A stretch of 64,000 nucleotides of DNA from Setaria digitata (GCA_003640385.1 RCAB01000259.1:25718-89717); one strand, 5' to 3'; positions 1 to 15,069 are shown, numbered from the stretch's first letter. Program-made: numbers and translations. The notes: generated by a model from the letters alone, not told the origin.

Positions 1-296
1 GCTGGGAAAATAAACTGTGAAAAAAGTGTCCCGAAAATGTGATAGAAGCATAAATACACGTCATATCGAAATGATTCTTTCAAAGATTACGTACAATCAC
101 AACTGAAAAATAGTCTAAAATGAATCAATAATTGATAGGAAAATAAAAGCAGTTCTAGCAAATTACACACCACTGTGTATTGTGAACCGGACTACAATGC
201 ATCATTATGTTTTAGACATTTTATGACCAGTTTCTCTCACAGAATGAACAATTTTGTGTAGTTGCTCGATTATAAAAAAAATTACAGCGCAGATTA

Positions 297-2238
<1,942 letters not shown>

Positions 2239-2828
2239 TCAAATGCTATCATTATCAGCATCGTCGATATCACCAACATCGTCATTATTATTGCTTTCGC
2301 CATCACGATCATCATCTACATCATCAACTTCATGAGTTAGCTTATCATGATTACAATCATTGTTACGATCACTGTGTTCAGCAGCTTCTTCTATTTCGCC
2401 GGTATCAACAATGTCTGATTGATTATTGTTGAGAACTTCACAGCTAACAGTTTGCGTAGTTGTCGTAAATCGTGAATTATCACCTCGACTGATGTTATCA
2501 TTCTCATCATCAGCACTTTGAACAGGACTATTTCCTGTTATTTCGCTACTACCGTGATGTTCTGATGCAAGAGTATCACCATTATCACCTTCAATATTAA
2601 CATTATTAACTTTATTATCAAAACTACTTCAGTTATTAAACATTTATCATTATCATTATCACTATTACCCCAGTAATAGTCAGCAGGTTCATGATAAATG
2701 CTGGGGCGAGTGTAATCAATATCAGTGTTTTGTTCAGTAGTCACAAATTCATCCATCCTTTCCAAGCGAAAAATTTCATTATCAAATAAATTATCAATCA
2801 TTGCTGACTCGCTTAAATCACATTCCAT
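2239..2828 (-). CDS. Asp/Asn-rich acidic protein, two-exon model
   Basis: The gene is not recognised. Exon A (2669-2828) starts at an ATG and reads 53 codons (MECDLSESAMIDNLFD..., later YHEPADYYW). Exon B (2239-2609) reads 122 codons to a TGA. Read straight through, the frame breaks near 2620. A 59-bp intron (2610-2668, donor G|GTAATAG, acceptor AATAAAG) restores it and gives about 176 residues. The C-terminal half is dominated by Asp, Asn, Glu and Ser (for example VDDVDDDRDGESNNNDD), encoded by GAT/AAT triplet-rich DNA, and is probably disordered. More 5' exons may exist; the weak exon at 3257-3388 could not be joined in phase. It could also be a decayed gene with a frameshift. Function unknown. 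Confidence 0.4.
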
Positions 2829-3256
2829 TGCTGTTTTATCTAATATAATTAACGATAATCCAAGTGAGCAAATATTCAACAGCCATTGTATTATTTGTAG
2901 TATGTGATCAGTCTAAAATTATAGTTCGGATGAAACGTTTTAAAATTATATTTCGAATTAATTTCAGGAATGGTCTTGACACCTGTCAAAATATTGTTAG
3001 GAGCAATTAATATATCCATTAATTAGTAGCTAAGAAAATTTCCTAATAGAAGATTTGCGGAGTGTCGTTCAATTTTTATTTTCATTAGTCATCTGTTTAA
3101 AATGTTTTTGAACATACAAAATGAAAAGCTTTTGGTAACTTTTTCTCTTAAGCATCAGATGGCCTTCAGAACTTTATCTGTATAATTAAAAAAAAATTCA
3201 AATTTCAACAAAATTTTTATAACACTGAAAAAAAAAAAAAAAAAAAAAAACGATAC

Positions 3257-3388
3257 GATAATGTAGGTAATTCGCGCAGGCCCATTTTGATAAGTTTTAC
3301 CATTACGTGTTATCACTGCAGTTACCGCTTGGACAACTCCAGCTTGTACTGTTAACAACAGTAATATTGTCGAGCAGTCTGCTATTAG
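3257..3388 (-). CDS. Possible orphan coding exon with secretory-leader-like segment
   Basis: This is a 44-codon open stretch bounded by a TTTGTAG acceptor and an ATC|GTATCG donor, phase 0 at both ends. It reads a hydrophobic run (ILLLLTVQAGVVQA) followed by VTAVITRNGKTYQNGPARI, which resembles a signal peptide and the start of a secreted domain. No in-frame ATG or compatible neighbouring exon was found, so it may be chance. I see no other gene in 2829-3918. Confidence 0.2.
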
Positions 3389-3634
3389 CTACAAATTAAT
3401 CATTAATAGGGAAAATTTTACAAGTTTATTCTCTTTTCATTATAAAATTATCATTTTATCACTAATGCAATTTTCAGGAAAATAAATTTGCGAATGAGAA
3501 AGTGAAATGAATTATGAATTATATTTATCACTTATTAGGCAACATATTTATTATTATTAAAATCTTACAATTCGTATTTTTTTTTTCTTGTGAAGAGAAT
3601 TATGAGGAAATATTTGACAGCAAATAAGAAGGAT

Positions 3635-4051
3635 GCTATTGAGATTTTGGAGCTATACCTTACCATTTCGATTTCAAAATTTTTGAAATTTATTTTAAAT
3701 GATAATTTACTAATTAAAATGATATTGATACCAACCATCTGATACATTACATTCTGAACCTAAGATTAATAAGGAGATGTTGAATAAGCTAAATTTAATT
3801 TGTAATTTGGCCAAATTTTAAAAAATTGCGACCGATCAAATANGCTATTGAGATTTTGGAGCTATACCTTACCATTTCTATTTCAAAATTTTTGAAATTT
3901 ATTTTAAATGATAATTTACTAATTAAAATGATATTGATACCAACCATCTGATACATTACATTCTGAACCTAAGATTGATAAGGAGATGTTGAATAAGCTA
4001 AATTTAATTTGTAATTTGGCCAAATTTTAAAAAATTGCGACCGATCAAATA
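3635..4051. repeat. 208-bp duplication around a single N (likely assembly artefact)
   Basis: Bases 3635-3842 and 3844-4051 are the same 208 bp with two visible substitutions, separated by one N at 3843. Both copies contain the terminal exon of the adjacent membrane-protein gene. The arrangement is that of two overlapping contig ends joined without merging; the substitutions fit two haplotypes. Confidence 0.85.
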
Positions 4052-7000
4052 TTAAGTCAATGTATTTCTAGCATTTGTAAACATTTTCTTGATAGTAAAT
4101 CTTTTGCATCCTAACACATTCACTCTATAATCGTTATTTCTCTTATCATTATCATTATCAATATTTAAAAAAGGTAATTTTTAGAAGTATTTTAAAATGA
4201 ATCTTTTTTTTTCAGAAAAAAAAAAGAAAGAAACCTGGACGATAAGCATAACTAGACATTGTTGAAGTCGTTTATACTTACAAATCCAAAGTTGTAACAA
4301 GCATGTTGGAAGAGAAGTAAGCCACAGAAATAGTTCTGTACTTAGCACGAGATCGGTCTTTGTTGAAAATAATTTATGCATCTACAATTTTTTTTGCTAA
4401 TTTTTAAATGTTAATTAATGTACAATTGTTTAATTTTTTGAAAACATTTGATCTGGAGAAAAGAAAAGTTTCAGATTTTTTTTTATTAATAAAGATGAAA
4501 CGAAAAGAGAAATTTAATTAGGAAAAAAGTTATGCATGAAAGATAAATTTATTAAAGATATTTGCACATGTCATCTAAAATTCCACAATATTAATTTTAA
4601 TTTAATTTTGCCGAAAATCTTTCAAAATCAATTCTGAATCTTTTTTAATTCATCATAAATGTCACTTCGATTACTTGTTAAAATTTTATCGAAACAGTTT
4701 AAATCTAGTTAGTAAACTGAAATTCGGTTTTAAACTTCAGAACATACAATTATGGTGAAAACAATTTCAGTAATGAGAACAGTGAGAAGGCTATAAGCTA
4801 ATTTAGTAAGCCAATAAAGTTGGCTTTCAATATCTGTAGATTGGGCCCGAAATGGTGTGTGATGCATGATAGTTCGGAAACAGAACATGACTGATTTAGT
4901 TGATAGCACGATCAAGCCAAGTGATACGAGAAAATAACTGCCTGAAATAAACGTTTTTATGGAATTTAAAATTAACAAAATTCGAAAATTAATTATTTAA
5001 CATAATACAAATCACATTGTAAATAAGTATTACAGTTATTCCAAAATTATCAAATGATTGCTTTTGCTTTCGAAACAAAAAAAAAAAAACTGCAAAAAAT
5101 AAAATTCAAACGAAGAAATGGTGAGAATTTCTATTAAATAATCACATTTTCTCTCTCTACAAAAGGTCAATTTGAAACGAACATATAAATAATCAAAATA
5201 CAAAAAAATGGAAAAACAAGCAAGAGTTTCGATTAACTTAATAACAATTGGTCTTCCCAATTAATTAATGCTTATACCATTAATTAAGAAATTATAAGTG
5301 CTTGCAATGATAATAGGATATAGATGATCGTAAAATACAGCTCCAATAAATACAAAAAACGTATAGATGGATGAACTGAAGACGCCTATTGATAAAATAG
5401 CTGAAAGCTTCTGAAATATGTAAAAAAAATAAACAATGATATTTGATATCTGAAAAATCATATTGCATCTAATCATAAATCAATCAATCAGTATAGTCCG
5501 GTAATTAAACCTCAGTTCTTTCATTTTTAAGATAATTAATTAAAAGTACGAAAATGAAAATCAAAAGTGATAAGAGATTTTTCTGATAAAACATTTCATA
5601 TCAGCCTTCTGCAAGTACTAAACCAAGTGTTTGCTAGCATTCTAGAATGGCTTTAATTTCATTATGCATTGGCATGAAAACATATCATAGCTTGAAAAAT
5701 GCACTGACCTCAATGGAAATAAAATTTTCATGGAAATCTAACAACAATACTTTTATAAAATTCACATGCGACGAAGTTAAAATTGAATAAACTTACCAAA
5801 AGTACGGCTCGTCGTTCCTTCCGATAATAATAAAAAATAACTATTAAACAAATTGTATAGATTGGCGAAATTCCGGAACCGGTAATTCGTTTAACGCCAG
5901 GAAGAAAATTATAAGCAATATCAGTGGCAAGACATGAAAATGTTAATATTGTTGCAGCATAAAATAAGAATTTGCTGTTTCTCGCATCTAAAAATGCTTT
6001 TTCAGCATTATTTCAATTCAGGATTCTCAAAAAATTTACAACTTCCGAAAATTTGAAATTTAAATTTTGCATTCATAAGATAACAGTATGCTTTATCATC
6101 CAAATATTTGTTACTGTATTTGAATGGTAGGTATGGAAAATTTTTTTCAAAATAAGAATATATTTCGAAAGATTATTATTTGTATATGGTATTCATTTTA
6201 ATATTTACAATTTATGAAAATAAACAAGTTTTATCAATTTTATCATTTATCTATCATTACCACTATAATTATCTTGATCAGCTTTCATAACACTTATTCC
6301 ACGTTGAGGATTCGGCAGAAATCTGACTCTGGATAGAATTTCAGTCGGAAAAGCTTCCTTGGCCAATACAATTATTGAATATGTGCATACACTAAGTCGT
6401 ATACCGTGTACTACTAAGGAACTGATTAATAAGTATACCTATAATAATATTGAAGATTACGATAAATGTAGTTTAAATTCAATGGGAAAGAAAAAATTTT
6501 ACTTTAATTTTGCAAATTATTAGTATGTATTTAGTAAAAAACATTATAACTTCTTATAAATAACTACTTCAGGATAGATCAAAAGTTGATTAAATCATTT
6601 AAATAAACAATGACATTCAAATGATGAGCAAAAGAATAGAAAATCTTATCAGTTACTTCTTATCACATGGTCTTACTACTGCACAGAAAAAGTTCATGTC
6701 ATCAGATATCAAACCGAAACGAAAATTTGATTAATTAAACAATTTATTTAATAATTTGATTAATTCTATAGAACTAGTAATAAATTGATACAGAATGTAT
6801 AGACGTGGAAGTAATTTATGCAGGAAGGTAAAATTAATTAATTCCACNTCGAAACGAAAATTTGATTAAACAATTTATTTAATAATTTGATTAATTCTAT
6901 AGAACTAGTAATAAATTGATACAGAATGTATAGACGTGGAAGTAATTTATGCAGGAAGGTAAAATTAATTAATTCCACTGGTTCATCATTTGATCATTAT

Positions 7001-8735
7001 TACTTTATCATATCAATGCTTACCATATCTTCTATCTTGCACATTAATAAGTGGTGGAATATCAATTTCCATAAATGATTCAAATTTTTATTAGTTAAAC
7101 TTTTAAACTAAATTTGAACAAATATTGATTCATGAAAATTTTCAGAGAATGTAAAATGCAAAAGTCATTACTTACTTCAACGCCATCCCTCGTTTTTGTC
7201 GTGCTGTTGAATTCATTTCTAAGTCCCGTAATCACAATCAGTAGATAAGTGCCATAGGTATGTGATAATTCGTTGATAAATAGACAAACGTTCATGATAA
7301 CAATTGAACGCAAAATATGCACATTGCATGCATCACGAAAATACCATTGCATATATGCAACTGATAATGATAAACTTGCACAACAAACTTGTTGTACGAT
7401 AAATGACGATGCATAACTGTAATACTTTTTATTAGCACGAAATCATGCCGTGTAATTAATTAATTACACTAATTAAAGTGACCATCGTAGACTTCAGTAG
7501 CTTTAAAGCTCAATGAAAAAAAAAAAAAAAAAAATTCAGTGACTTGAATGATGCATTTGTGAAACACGTGAATTACGTAAAATGTAAGTTGCGTCAGTTA
7601 CGTGAATTCAAATAACCGGACATTTTACAGAAAAAGTTGTTAGGAACTATATTCAATTAGGCAAATAAAATGCTTACGGTGCATTTTCATCCATTCCATA
7701 ACATATTGTAAAATCAACCAAACCAATAATAAAGTGAATCGCAGAACATATCTGCAAATTATATTATAAAACGTTATTATCAACAAATTTCCGGAATACT
7801 TCAGATAATTTTAAATTAAATTTGAATCTGCGCACCAATACTAATTGAAAAGTGTAACAAGATAAAAAGATAAAACTGAAATAGCAAATTGAAATTTAAT
7901 TCCAATGTTAAATCATTAATTAAAGTTGGACTAAACACCTCTCTCGAATAAAGAATTGAAATTTAATTTAAACGTTAAACCCTTAATCAAACTTTGAATT
8001 AACACTTTTCTGTAAACTAACCATAACATTATGCCTCCGTGCAATTGGTTGCAAATTCCCATCCAAAATATGAGCCATTTTGATCAAATTTTTAATTAAG
8101 TAATAAGTTATCAAACTGCTAACAAATGATAAAAAACCAATAACAAAACTGAGTTGCAAATACTCCGTCATATTTTGATTTTTAGACGGCCAAGCGATAA
8201 GAACGTGAAGGATATTGATAATTACAAATAATACTGATACAACACTGTACGTGAAACTGCACTGAGCTGCTACGTAGGTTGCCGTGAACATTACTGATGA
8301 AGCAACGTTAATGAAAAGACATACGAAGAAGCATGTGACTATCAGTGATGATAATAACCAACGACATTCATATAGTGCAATTGTCTAAATAGTCAATATC
8401 GAGACTAGTCGGAAAATTAAAATTCAACATTTTACGAAATTTCAACTGTTGATAGTCTTAAAGAAACTTATCATTATTGCCTTAACGTTAATCAATTAAC
8501 TCATTTTATTAAAAGAATTTGTTCGAGATTATGATATGATATATTTACATGTTATCGTGTCTGTCTCCTTTATCATGTGAAGGGAGATAAAATTCAGCAA
8601 AAGTAATAGTATCACTACCTCATATGGTGAATGCCAGTACAAAGCAGTACTAGAAAGCAGCCAAAAAATGAGAACTCCTACAATTGAAAATTCAAGAAAT
8701 TTGATCGAATTTTTTATTGTTGTCGGAATTTCCAT
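3919..8735 (-). CDS. Unrecognised multi-pass membrane protein (about 14 TM segments)
   Basis: Eleven exons join in phase: 8619-8735, 8022-8384, 7678-7751, 7176-7416, 7024-7107, 6261-6438, 5797-5987, 5278-5410, 4748-4941, 4282-4381 and 3919-3968, giving about 574 residues. The ATG at 8735 lies 3 bases after a TTTTAG acceptor, which suggests trans-splicing. I count about 14 hydrophobic helices spread over the whole length, such as FSIVGVLIFWLLSS, VVSVLFVIINILHVLIAW, TICLIVIFYYYR and LLTVLITEIVFTII. The loop ISVMKADQDNYSG carries an N-glycosylation-like sequon (NYS). The protein ends SECNVSDGWYQYHFN. No motif ties it to a known transporter. It could be a nematode-specific receptor or carrier, or two fused 7TM units. 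The exon 1 donor is ambiguous: GAG|GTAGTG is phase-compatible, whereas a stronger GTAAAT 62 codons in is not. The last exon occurs twice because of the duplication around 3843. Confidence 0.7.
6713..6978. repeat. About 130-bp duplication around a single N
   Basis: About 134 bp ending at 6847 are repeated at 6849-6978 after an N at 6848. The first copy has an extra TTAA. It lies in an intron of the multi-pass membrane gene and has the same artefact pattern as at 3843. Confidence 0.8.
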
Positions 8736-10743
8736 TTCCTAAAACCTTCGATAAATCAATTTTTTTTCTTTTTTTTTTCTTTTTTTTGCAAATTAAAAAA
8801 CAAAATGATAATAAAGCAAACTTTTGATTCATATACTGCAACATTTATTACGTTTTCCTCTACTACCGTCTAGTTATTCAAAAAGAAAAACTAAATTAAG
8901 ATTTTTGAAAATTTGGAAAAAAAGCCAAATAAATTCAATTTTTTTAAAATGCAGCACGATGAAAATATTATTCATTTAGAAAGCCTAATTAGCAGCATTG
9001 ATAGTTCCGTTTAAATCATTTCAAAAACCAATTGACTTTAAAATAACTGCGCAATTTCAAAAATCCCTTTATTGCAATAGCTACTACATGGCTTATCATC
9101 CTTGCTAGCAATTATATTATCCATTTAATTGCTATCAGTTCACGGTAAGTTAGTCCTTGTATTATTACAAAAAGTAGCATGCTCATATGCTTGGTCCAGG
9201 CATTATTCAGGACTTTATTCTCTCCTCAAATGCACGAAACACGAAGAAAATTCAGGAAGGCAACCTCATCTTTCTTTTCCTAATTCAACCCAGACATAAG
9301 AATACACTATCCGACTCTGTTATTACTTCAGAAAAGATAAATCTTATAATCATAAGAGAAAAGCGAGTAATGTATAGCACGAATAGCCATATTCTTCAGT
9401 TTTATTAACACAAGAACCGGCAAATTCTCATCCCTCCTGATCCATTTTTTGCCACTCCGTCTCGAATATACCGCGCCAGAGTACAAAAGTGAGGGACTTT
9501 TAGTCTCTAATCTTGCTTAGAACTGATGGAAATCTTGATTATTAACTTCGCTGACAAAAGTCATTCACCAAATGTCACAGAAATGGAGGCATCAACAAAG
9601 CATAATTTATTTCAATCGAATCAAACGTATGATTAAAACATGTACAAAGAGTATGAAAATGCAAAAGTATACAAAATTTTGACAACTTCATTTGAGAAAT
9701 TAATTAAAAGTGGCTTACGAAGTGCAGTTAATAAAATCCTGAAGGAAAGTCAATAATTTCTTAACTAAGGCTTTCCTTACCGATTCTATAAAAGCTGTAA
9801 TACGAAGCACTTAGAAAATATATCAGGAACAGATAACTATCACACAGTTTATGGCTAGCTAGTTACAGAATGCATGGAATTGAGGATTGTCAAATAATCC
9901 TTGGAGTGATGAATTAATCAATTCGAGAATCAAAAAAAAAAAAAAAAAAAGGTGACATTCAGTCCCTATTCATAGCACAGCCGCATCGGATTTTGCTTAC
10001 AGAAAATGTATACAACGTAGCATCAGATTTTAAACCACTACAGAGTACCAAATTAGATATTTAGAAAGTTAAAAGGATAAGCTTAAGCAGAATAACTTGG
10101 TTGTGTGGTTCACAAAAACCTCAAAAAAGAAAAATTATATAACAAGCGACTGTAGAAGGGAAATTATGGAAACACAAAGAAAATAGCACATATTAAAAGA
10201 AATGCTGAAATCATGATTTAGAATTATAAGATAGAGTCTTAAATCACGATTCAACATCATTAAGTGGATGCTAAAATCATCATTTCATGAACACGATGTG
10301 AACGATGAGGCAAAAACCGAAGGGGTTCAAACATATCAATATTATGAGCCTCAAATAAAGAAGCGGGATATACAATAAATATAGTGAGGAGTGTTCGGCA
10401 TACTGCAGATAATGCGTGGTCACAAAAAGGGAGCGGAATAAAGATATAAGAAATAAAATAAAAAAAATAATGAAGTTTACAGTGCAGGAATGTATTATAT
10501 TACTCTAGCCATCTTTGACGAGTCTCAGACCAGAACGGGGACTGAAATCATCTGCATCATAGATGATTTCAACCAAATGACCTAATTATAAGACTTTAAA
10601 CTGGAACTAAAAACACTGCAACATCTAGTTCAATCCGGCTCTAACACGTTCCTTCCAATCCTGGATTATACAAAGCGCGATATAATTTGAAATTAACGCA
10701 AATGAATTCAAAAAGCAAAAATAAAGATACCGAGGAGGTAAAG
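8736..10743. other. Gene-poor stretch between two minus-strand genes
   Basis: No gene is supported. The left end should hold the upstream region of the membrane-protein gene. The right end should hold the RAD21 3' UTR. Homopolymer runs occur at 8761-8786 and 9932-9950. The open frame at 9187-9408 lacks splice signals and motifs. Confidence 0.5.
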
Positions 10744-13700
10744 TTAGGAAGATACTGTAGATGTAATATTTGGTCCAGCTGAAATTACAATTTCACCATA
10801 AGGTTCGGCCTGATGTAAGTCGATTGCTTGCCATTTTTTTAAAACAAGCAGCATGGAAAACTTTTGAGCAGCAGTTTTTCGTGTTGATCCTTTCGTAAGG
10901 AGATCAGTAAATAATATCTAAATAGTGCACATAATATAGACTCAAAATATAAATGGTCATATCTAAATTCAAAAGAATTTTCAGCAACCAGAGAAGTGAG
11001 TCAAATTGAAGAGCTGGGCAAAATTTGCATCTGAATTATATTCCTTCTTCACTGAAATATTCGACATCTCAAAGATAAAAAATTTACAAATAAGCACACC
11101 TTCCCATCGACAGAAGCCTTAATTTTAGTAGCAATGGAATTCAGAACATTTTGCGTTCGTTTTGTCCACCTATGCTCATCTTCACCATCAGCTCCAGTTT
11201 CGTCCTCCTCCATCGTACGCTGTAAAAGACTGATGAAAATATACACCTCCACATAGTTTTAGGCAAGTGCTCATCATTAATTAACTGAAACAAGTTAATG
11301 AAATAGATAATGAATTTCACAAACGATGGAAACTCCGAATCCAAAAGCTGTTATCACCTCAACCCGACTTTTCCGTTCTTTCTTCCTTTCAGGACTAGCG
11401 AAAACATCTTTGGCAAGGGATGTTATATGCTCTTCTGGTATAATCGGCACTTCTTCTTCTGGAATTGCTTCCAGTTGTCCGATAGTTTCATCTGGTGACA
11501 TAGCTGCCATCCCAACGTCATCAAAGTCATCTATGCGATCTTCCTGAAACGACTTTCTTTGTTCCTACCAGTGATGCAGAAATGAGTGAAGAGAATAATC
11601 AGAAGCTGACATAAAATTCTCAAGAAAACTTTTGATGCTTTAGAATTTAGAAACTCCGTACCAGTAGTCCCGAAACAATGCTGCCCTCTGGCTCGATATT
11701 ATCGTCAACATTTTCTGCCATTTCCAGATCTTTTCTGATTTGGTCGCCCGTGAGCGCACTTGCACTATGCACACGATAAACAAGATGAGAACGGTACAAC
11801 TGTAACACGTAAAAAAGTTTTTAATTGTAACCGTTAGATTTTTTTTTAGAACAAACTTTCAAAATTATTGCAGGGAACAAAAATAAAAAAGTTCAGGACA
11901 ATTTAAGCAGGTGAGTAAAATCAAGTAAAGTAAATCCAAATTCTAAATAGCTTCTTTTATCACTGAACTTACCTTCAGAAGATTTTGCGCTCGCAAATGT
12001 GCGCAACCTGGATTGGCAAAGAGCTTGTCCGCAGTTCCAGTTTCTTTTAGTTTCATTAATTTCCTGGTGGGTGGTGCAAGATCCAATGGTTGTAGAGTAT
12101 CTCTACAAAAAAATTTTTGAAAATCACTGAGTCTGAAAGGGAATTTGATAAGGCTCAAAGCGTTTAGCTCACATTTCAATTTAAAAGACATATATCAGTA
12201 ACTTGAGAAGAAAGACAAAGACCAAATAATAAGTGAGAAAGGACCACTTTGTTGCTATACCTGTATTCAGCCATATTTCCTTTCATTTCATCACCTGAGA
12301 TATTCTTCTGTTCATCAACTATCAATCTACGTCTTCGCTTCGGTCGTCCTGGCTTCTCGATTCCAGCTACAGCAACAGTAGCTGCATCCAACGGTTCAAG
12401 GGTAAAACTTTCACTAGCCAGACCACCTGAAGCACGAATGGACGTTAATGGAATGATTAAAAAGATTACAAAGAATCGTAAAACACACCAGTAGTTGGAA
12501 TTACAAGTCCTGCTATCGCTGTAGCTGCGACATCCTCAGTTTCCATTGGAATATCATGCTCAGCTCCAGGCGCTTCCATAGCATCCAGACTTCTTGCTAG
12601 CTCACTCTCATTGAAAATTACTTCTGCAATACCGTGAACGATAGGTTATAACCTTTGCGGAATTTGAACATAGTCCAGCGGATTTAGTACCTGGAGAAAA
12701 AAAGAAAAAGCTTACCGTCCAACATATTATCTGCAGGGAAATCACCAAAATCATCATCTGGCATGGGCATTCCAAGATGATCAGCAATGTCAACTTCCAT
12801 TGCTTTCCCGTTAATAGCATCGCTCTTTTCACTACCAAGCTGTGATTCTTCCAAGAGCGTTGCTCCAGACCTACTGATCCCTCCTTCTGGTACATAAGAT
12901 ATGCGTTCACGAGCTTCTTCGATATTGGTATCACTGAATAAACCCAATGAACTTTCTCCAAAATCATCACCCTAAATACTTATCTGATTATATCTTGCTA
13001 GCTCTCGAAAAGAAAAATCTGCGGGCTCTTAAACATTTCTTTTTTTTTTTTGGAAAAATTGAAAATATAATATGAACCAAAATGCAAGTTTATAACAAAT
13101 CATCAAAATCACCCCAAACTCCGCTCCAAAAGGCATATCTGTAGCTTCTGGGATAAGATCTTCCTTTAAAGTTATATCGTCTATTCGGCTCTGGTTGATA
13201 TGAATCTGTGTATGCATGTCCAATTCATTGAAATCCGGTAAAGCAGCGTCAAAATCATGAAAGACCTGAAAAGTTGGTGGTAACTTCATAATAAAGAGGA
13301 GGCAGAATACTGGGAGGTAGAAGAAATGGCAGAAATATTATGAAAAATTTACTTCTGGAAGATTTATAGCAGCACTTGTAGCTTGCTGTCCGTCTTCATC
13401 CAATTCCACTTGTCCCGGACGAAAAGCCATTTTAATTTTAAGGAAAGCTTCGTTACAATCAGCCAAAAGATACTTCGCTTTACGCGAATATATCCGTACA
13501 ATACCCAGCAATAAATGTCCAGTGGTACGTAAAGCCATTTTAACCTGGAAAAATAACTTTTTCAAAAATCTTGTAATTTACCAGGCAGGGCTTTTTATTT
13601 ATATCAAAACTTTGGCCCGGAAATAACAGTAAGCAGCAGTATATTCAAAGAGAAGCTATGAAACACGAGAGCTTTCAAACTTATGTAGCGGTCACTAAAT

Positions 13701-13880
13701 TTAACTATCCACCCTGAACTCAACCTCATTACTTACCTTGGGTTTCAGTATTTCATCCACAGCATCCTGCACATTTGTTTCATAGATCTGTGCCTTTGAT
13801 AACTTTTTCTCCCAATGTGCAGCCAGCCAAATTTTTGCTAAAGGGCCTTTTTTCGACAGAACGAACTGCGCGTAAAACAT
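10744..13880 (-). CDS. rad21: Cohesin kleisin subunit RAD21/SCC1
   Basis: This alpha-kleisin closes the SMC1-SMC3 cohesin ring on chromosomes. Eleven exons: 13737-13880, 13353-13544, 13113-13265, 12716-12971, 12489-12623, 12261-12426, 11973-12102, 11662-11799, 11358-11564, 11100-11219, 10744-10917. They give about 604 residues, close to human RAD21 (631). The N-terminal SMC3-binding domain starts [20 protein letters not shown] and includes [20 protein letters not shown]. The middle has [11 protein letters not shown], the conserved RAD21 signature. The C-terminal winged helix for SMC1 reads [25 protein letters not shown] near residue 150 is a candidate separase site. Exon 9 could instead start at a nearby second in-frame acceptor. 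Mitotic RAD21 is favoured over meiotic REC8 by the conserved middle; which nematode paralogue it is (SCC-1 or COH-1 type) cannot be told here. Confidence 0.93.
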
Positions 13881-15069
13881 CCTTCGAGCAGAAGCTGGAA
13901 ATGATATTAATTAAATCAAAATGTAGAAATTCCAACTGCAAAAATGAATGAACAGCTGGTTCTGAAATTCCACATACCTACAAACATACACAGTTTACAG
14001 CGCCAGCTAGAACGTGATACAAAGAGTAGTGGTAGAGTAATATTACACAATATCTAAAGATTAAATACCTAGTAAGAAATCTGTCACAAATTATACAATT
14101 TAGAGGAAAAAGCCGAGTAAAAGTAAAAGCAGAATAATTGTATCGGATATGAAATTCTCATATTAAGAGCAAAAACCTTACATGACTCGACAGACCTGAG
14201 CCTGACCTCCCCCCTCAACTCCCGTACCACAGAAAATCCACTGCGCTAGGATTCACAGTGAATAACCGCGTAATTTCCAACCGTACTGGACATAATGCGG
14301 TCTGCGGTCCCTCACCGTTACATTAGTGTTCCATCATTGTGTTGCAGTGCTCCTCAGCAGATTTTACGAAGTCTTACTGTAAACAGGATTTGCCAGCATC
14401 CGGTTAGTCCAGTGCCCGTATCATCATGTAGTTTTGTTTTCTCAACCGAATAGTAAAGGTTCGCTTATTTCCTTTTAGTCGTCCGTTTAATTTTTTTCCA
14501 TTTCTTTCCAACTTGTAGCGAAAAATCCTGAGAATTTCGCTCGATTCCGAGTTTTATGATTAATGACTTCTGAACACAGCACTTTCGGCAGTTGTCTTAT
14601 AATACATAATTTTCAGGTCTTTAATATAGTTTTTGTACGAATGATTTTGATAGTATATTAAACCTTAATTTAATTAGTGAATAAATTCCTCTGTTAAGAA
14701 ACTATTATTAGTTAATTGTTATAACAATTGTGTTTTGAAACTTTCCTTGCAAGATGTGTATTTATGCTTGTCTGTTAAAAACAGGAAGCAAAAAAACTGC
14801 AGCAGCATATTTATTTGTCGTAAAAGATGATGACATCAAACATCGTTGGTTTTTTTTTTTTTTCCTGTCGAAAACATCATTGGTGTTCATAATTTATGTT
14901 ATCAGTTTATTTAACCGTAATGGAAAAAAAAATTAGTCATAATTTAGTATTTGTTTAACAAGACACAATGCTCCAGTGTTTGGTTAAGTAATGGAATTGA
15001 ATAATTAGGAAGTTAAAGGTTTTAAAACACTGGCCATCAGTTTTAGAAATACTATCCTTGGAACTGAAA
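13881..15069. promoter_or_regulatory. Divergent intergenic region between RAD21 and BRPF
   Basis: About 1.19 kb separate the two divergent start codons, so both promoters must lie here. A TTTCCAG acceptor about 17 bases upstream of the RAD21 ATG suggests a spliced 5' UTR or trans-splicing. I see no coding exon. A GC-richer patch lies at 14190-14350. Confidence 0.45.

Noticed and set aside
7024..7073. ATG at 7073 as the start of a second membrane-protein gene
   Set aside because: Starting there puts the next exon out of frame. A TTTAG acceptor at 7108 and phase 0 join keep one continuous gene.
9187..9408. 73-residue plus frame
   Set aside because: No motif, no splice sites, composition like flanking non-coding DNA.
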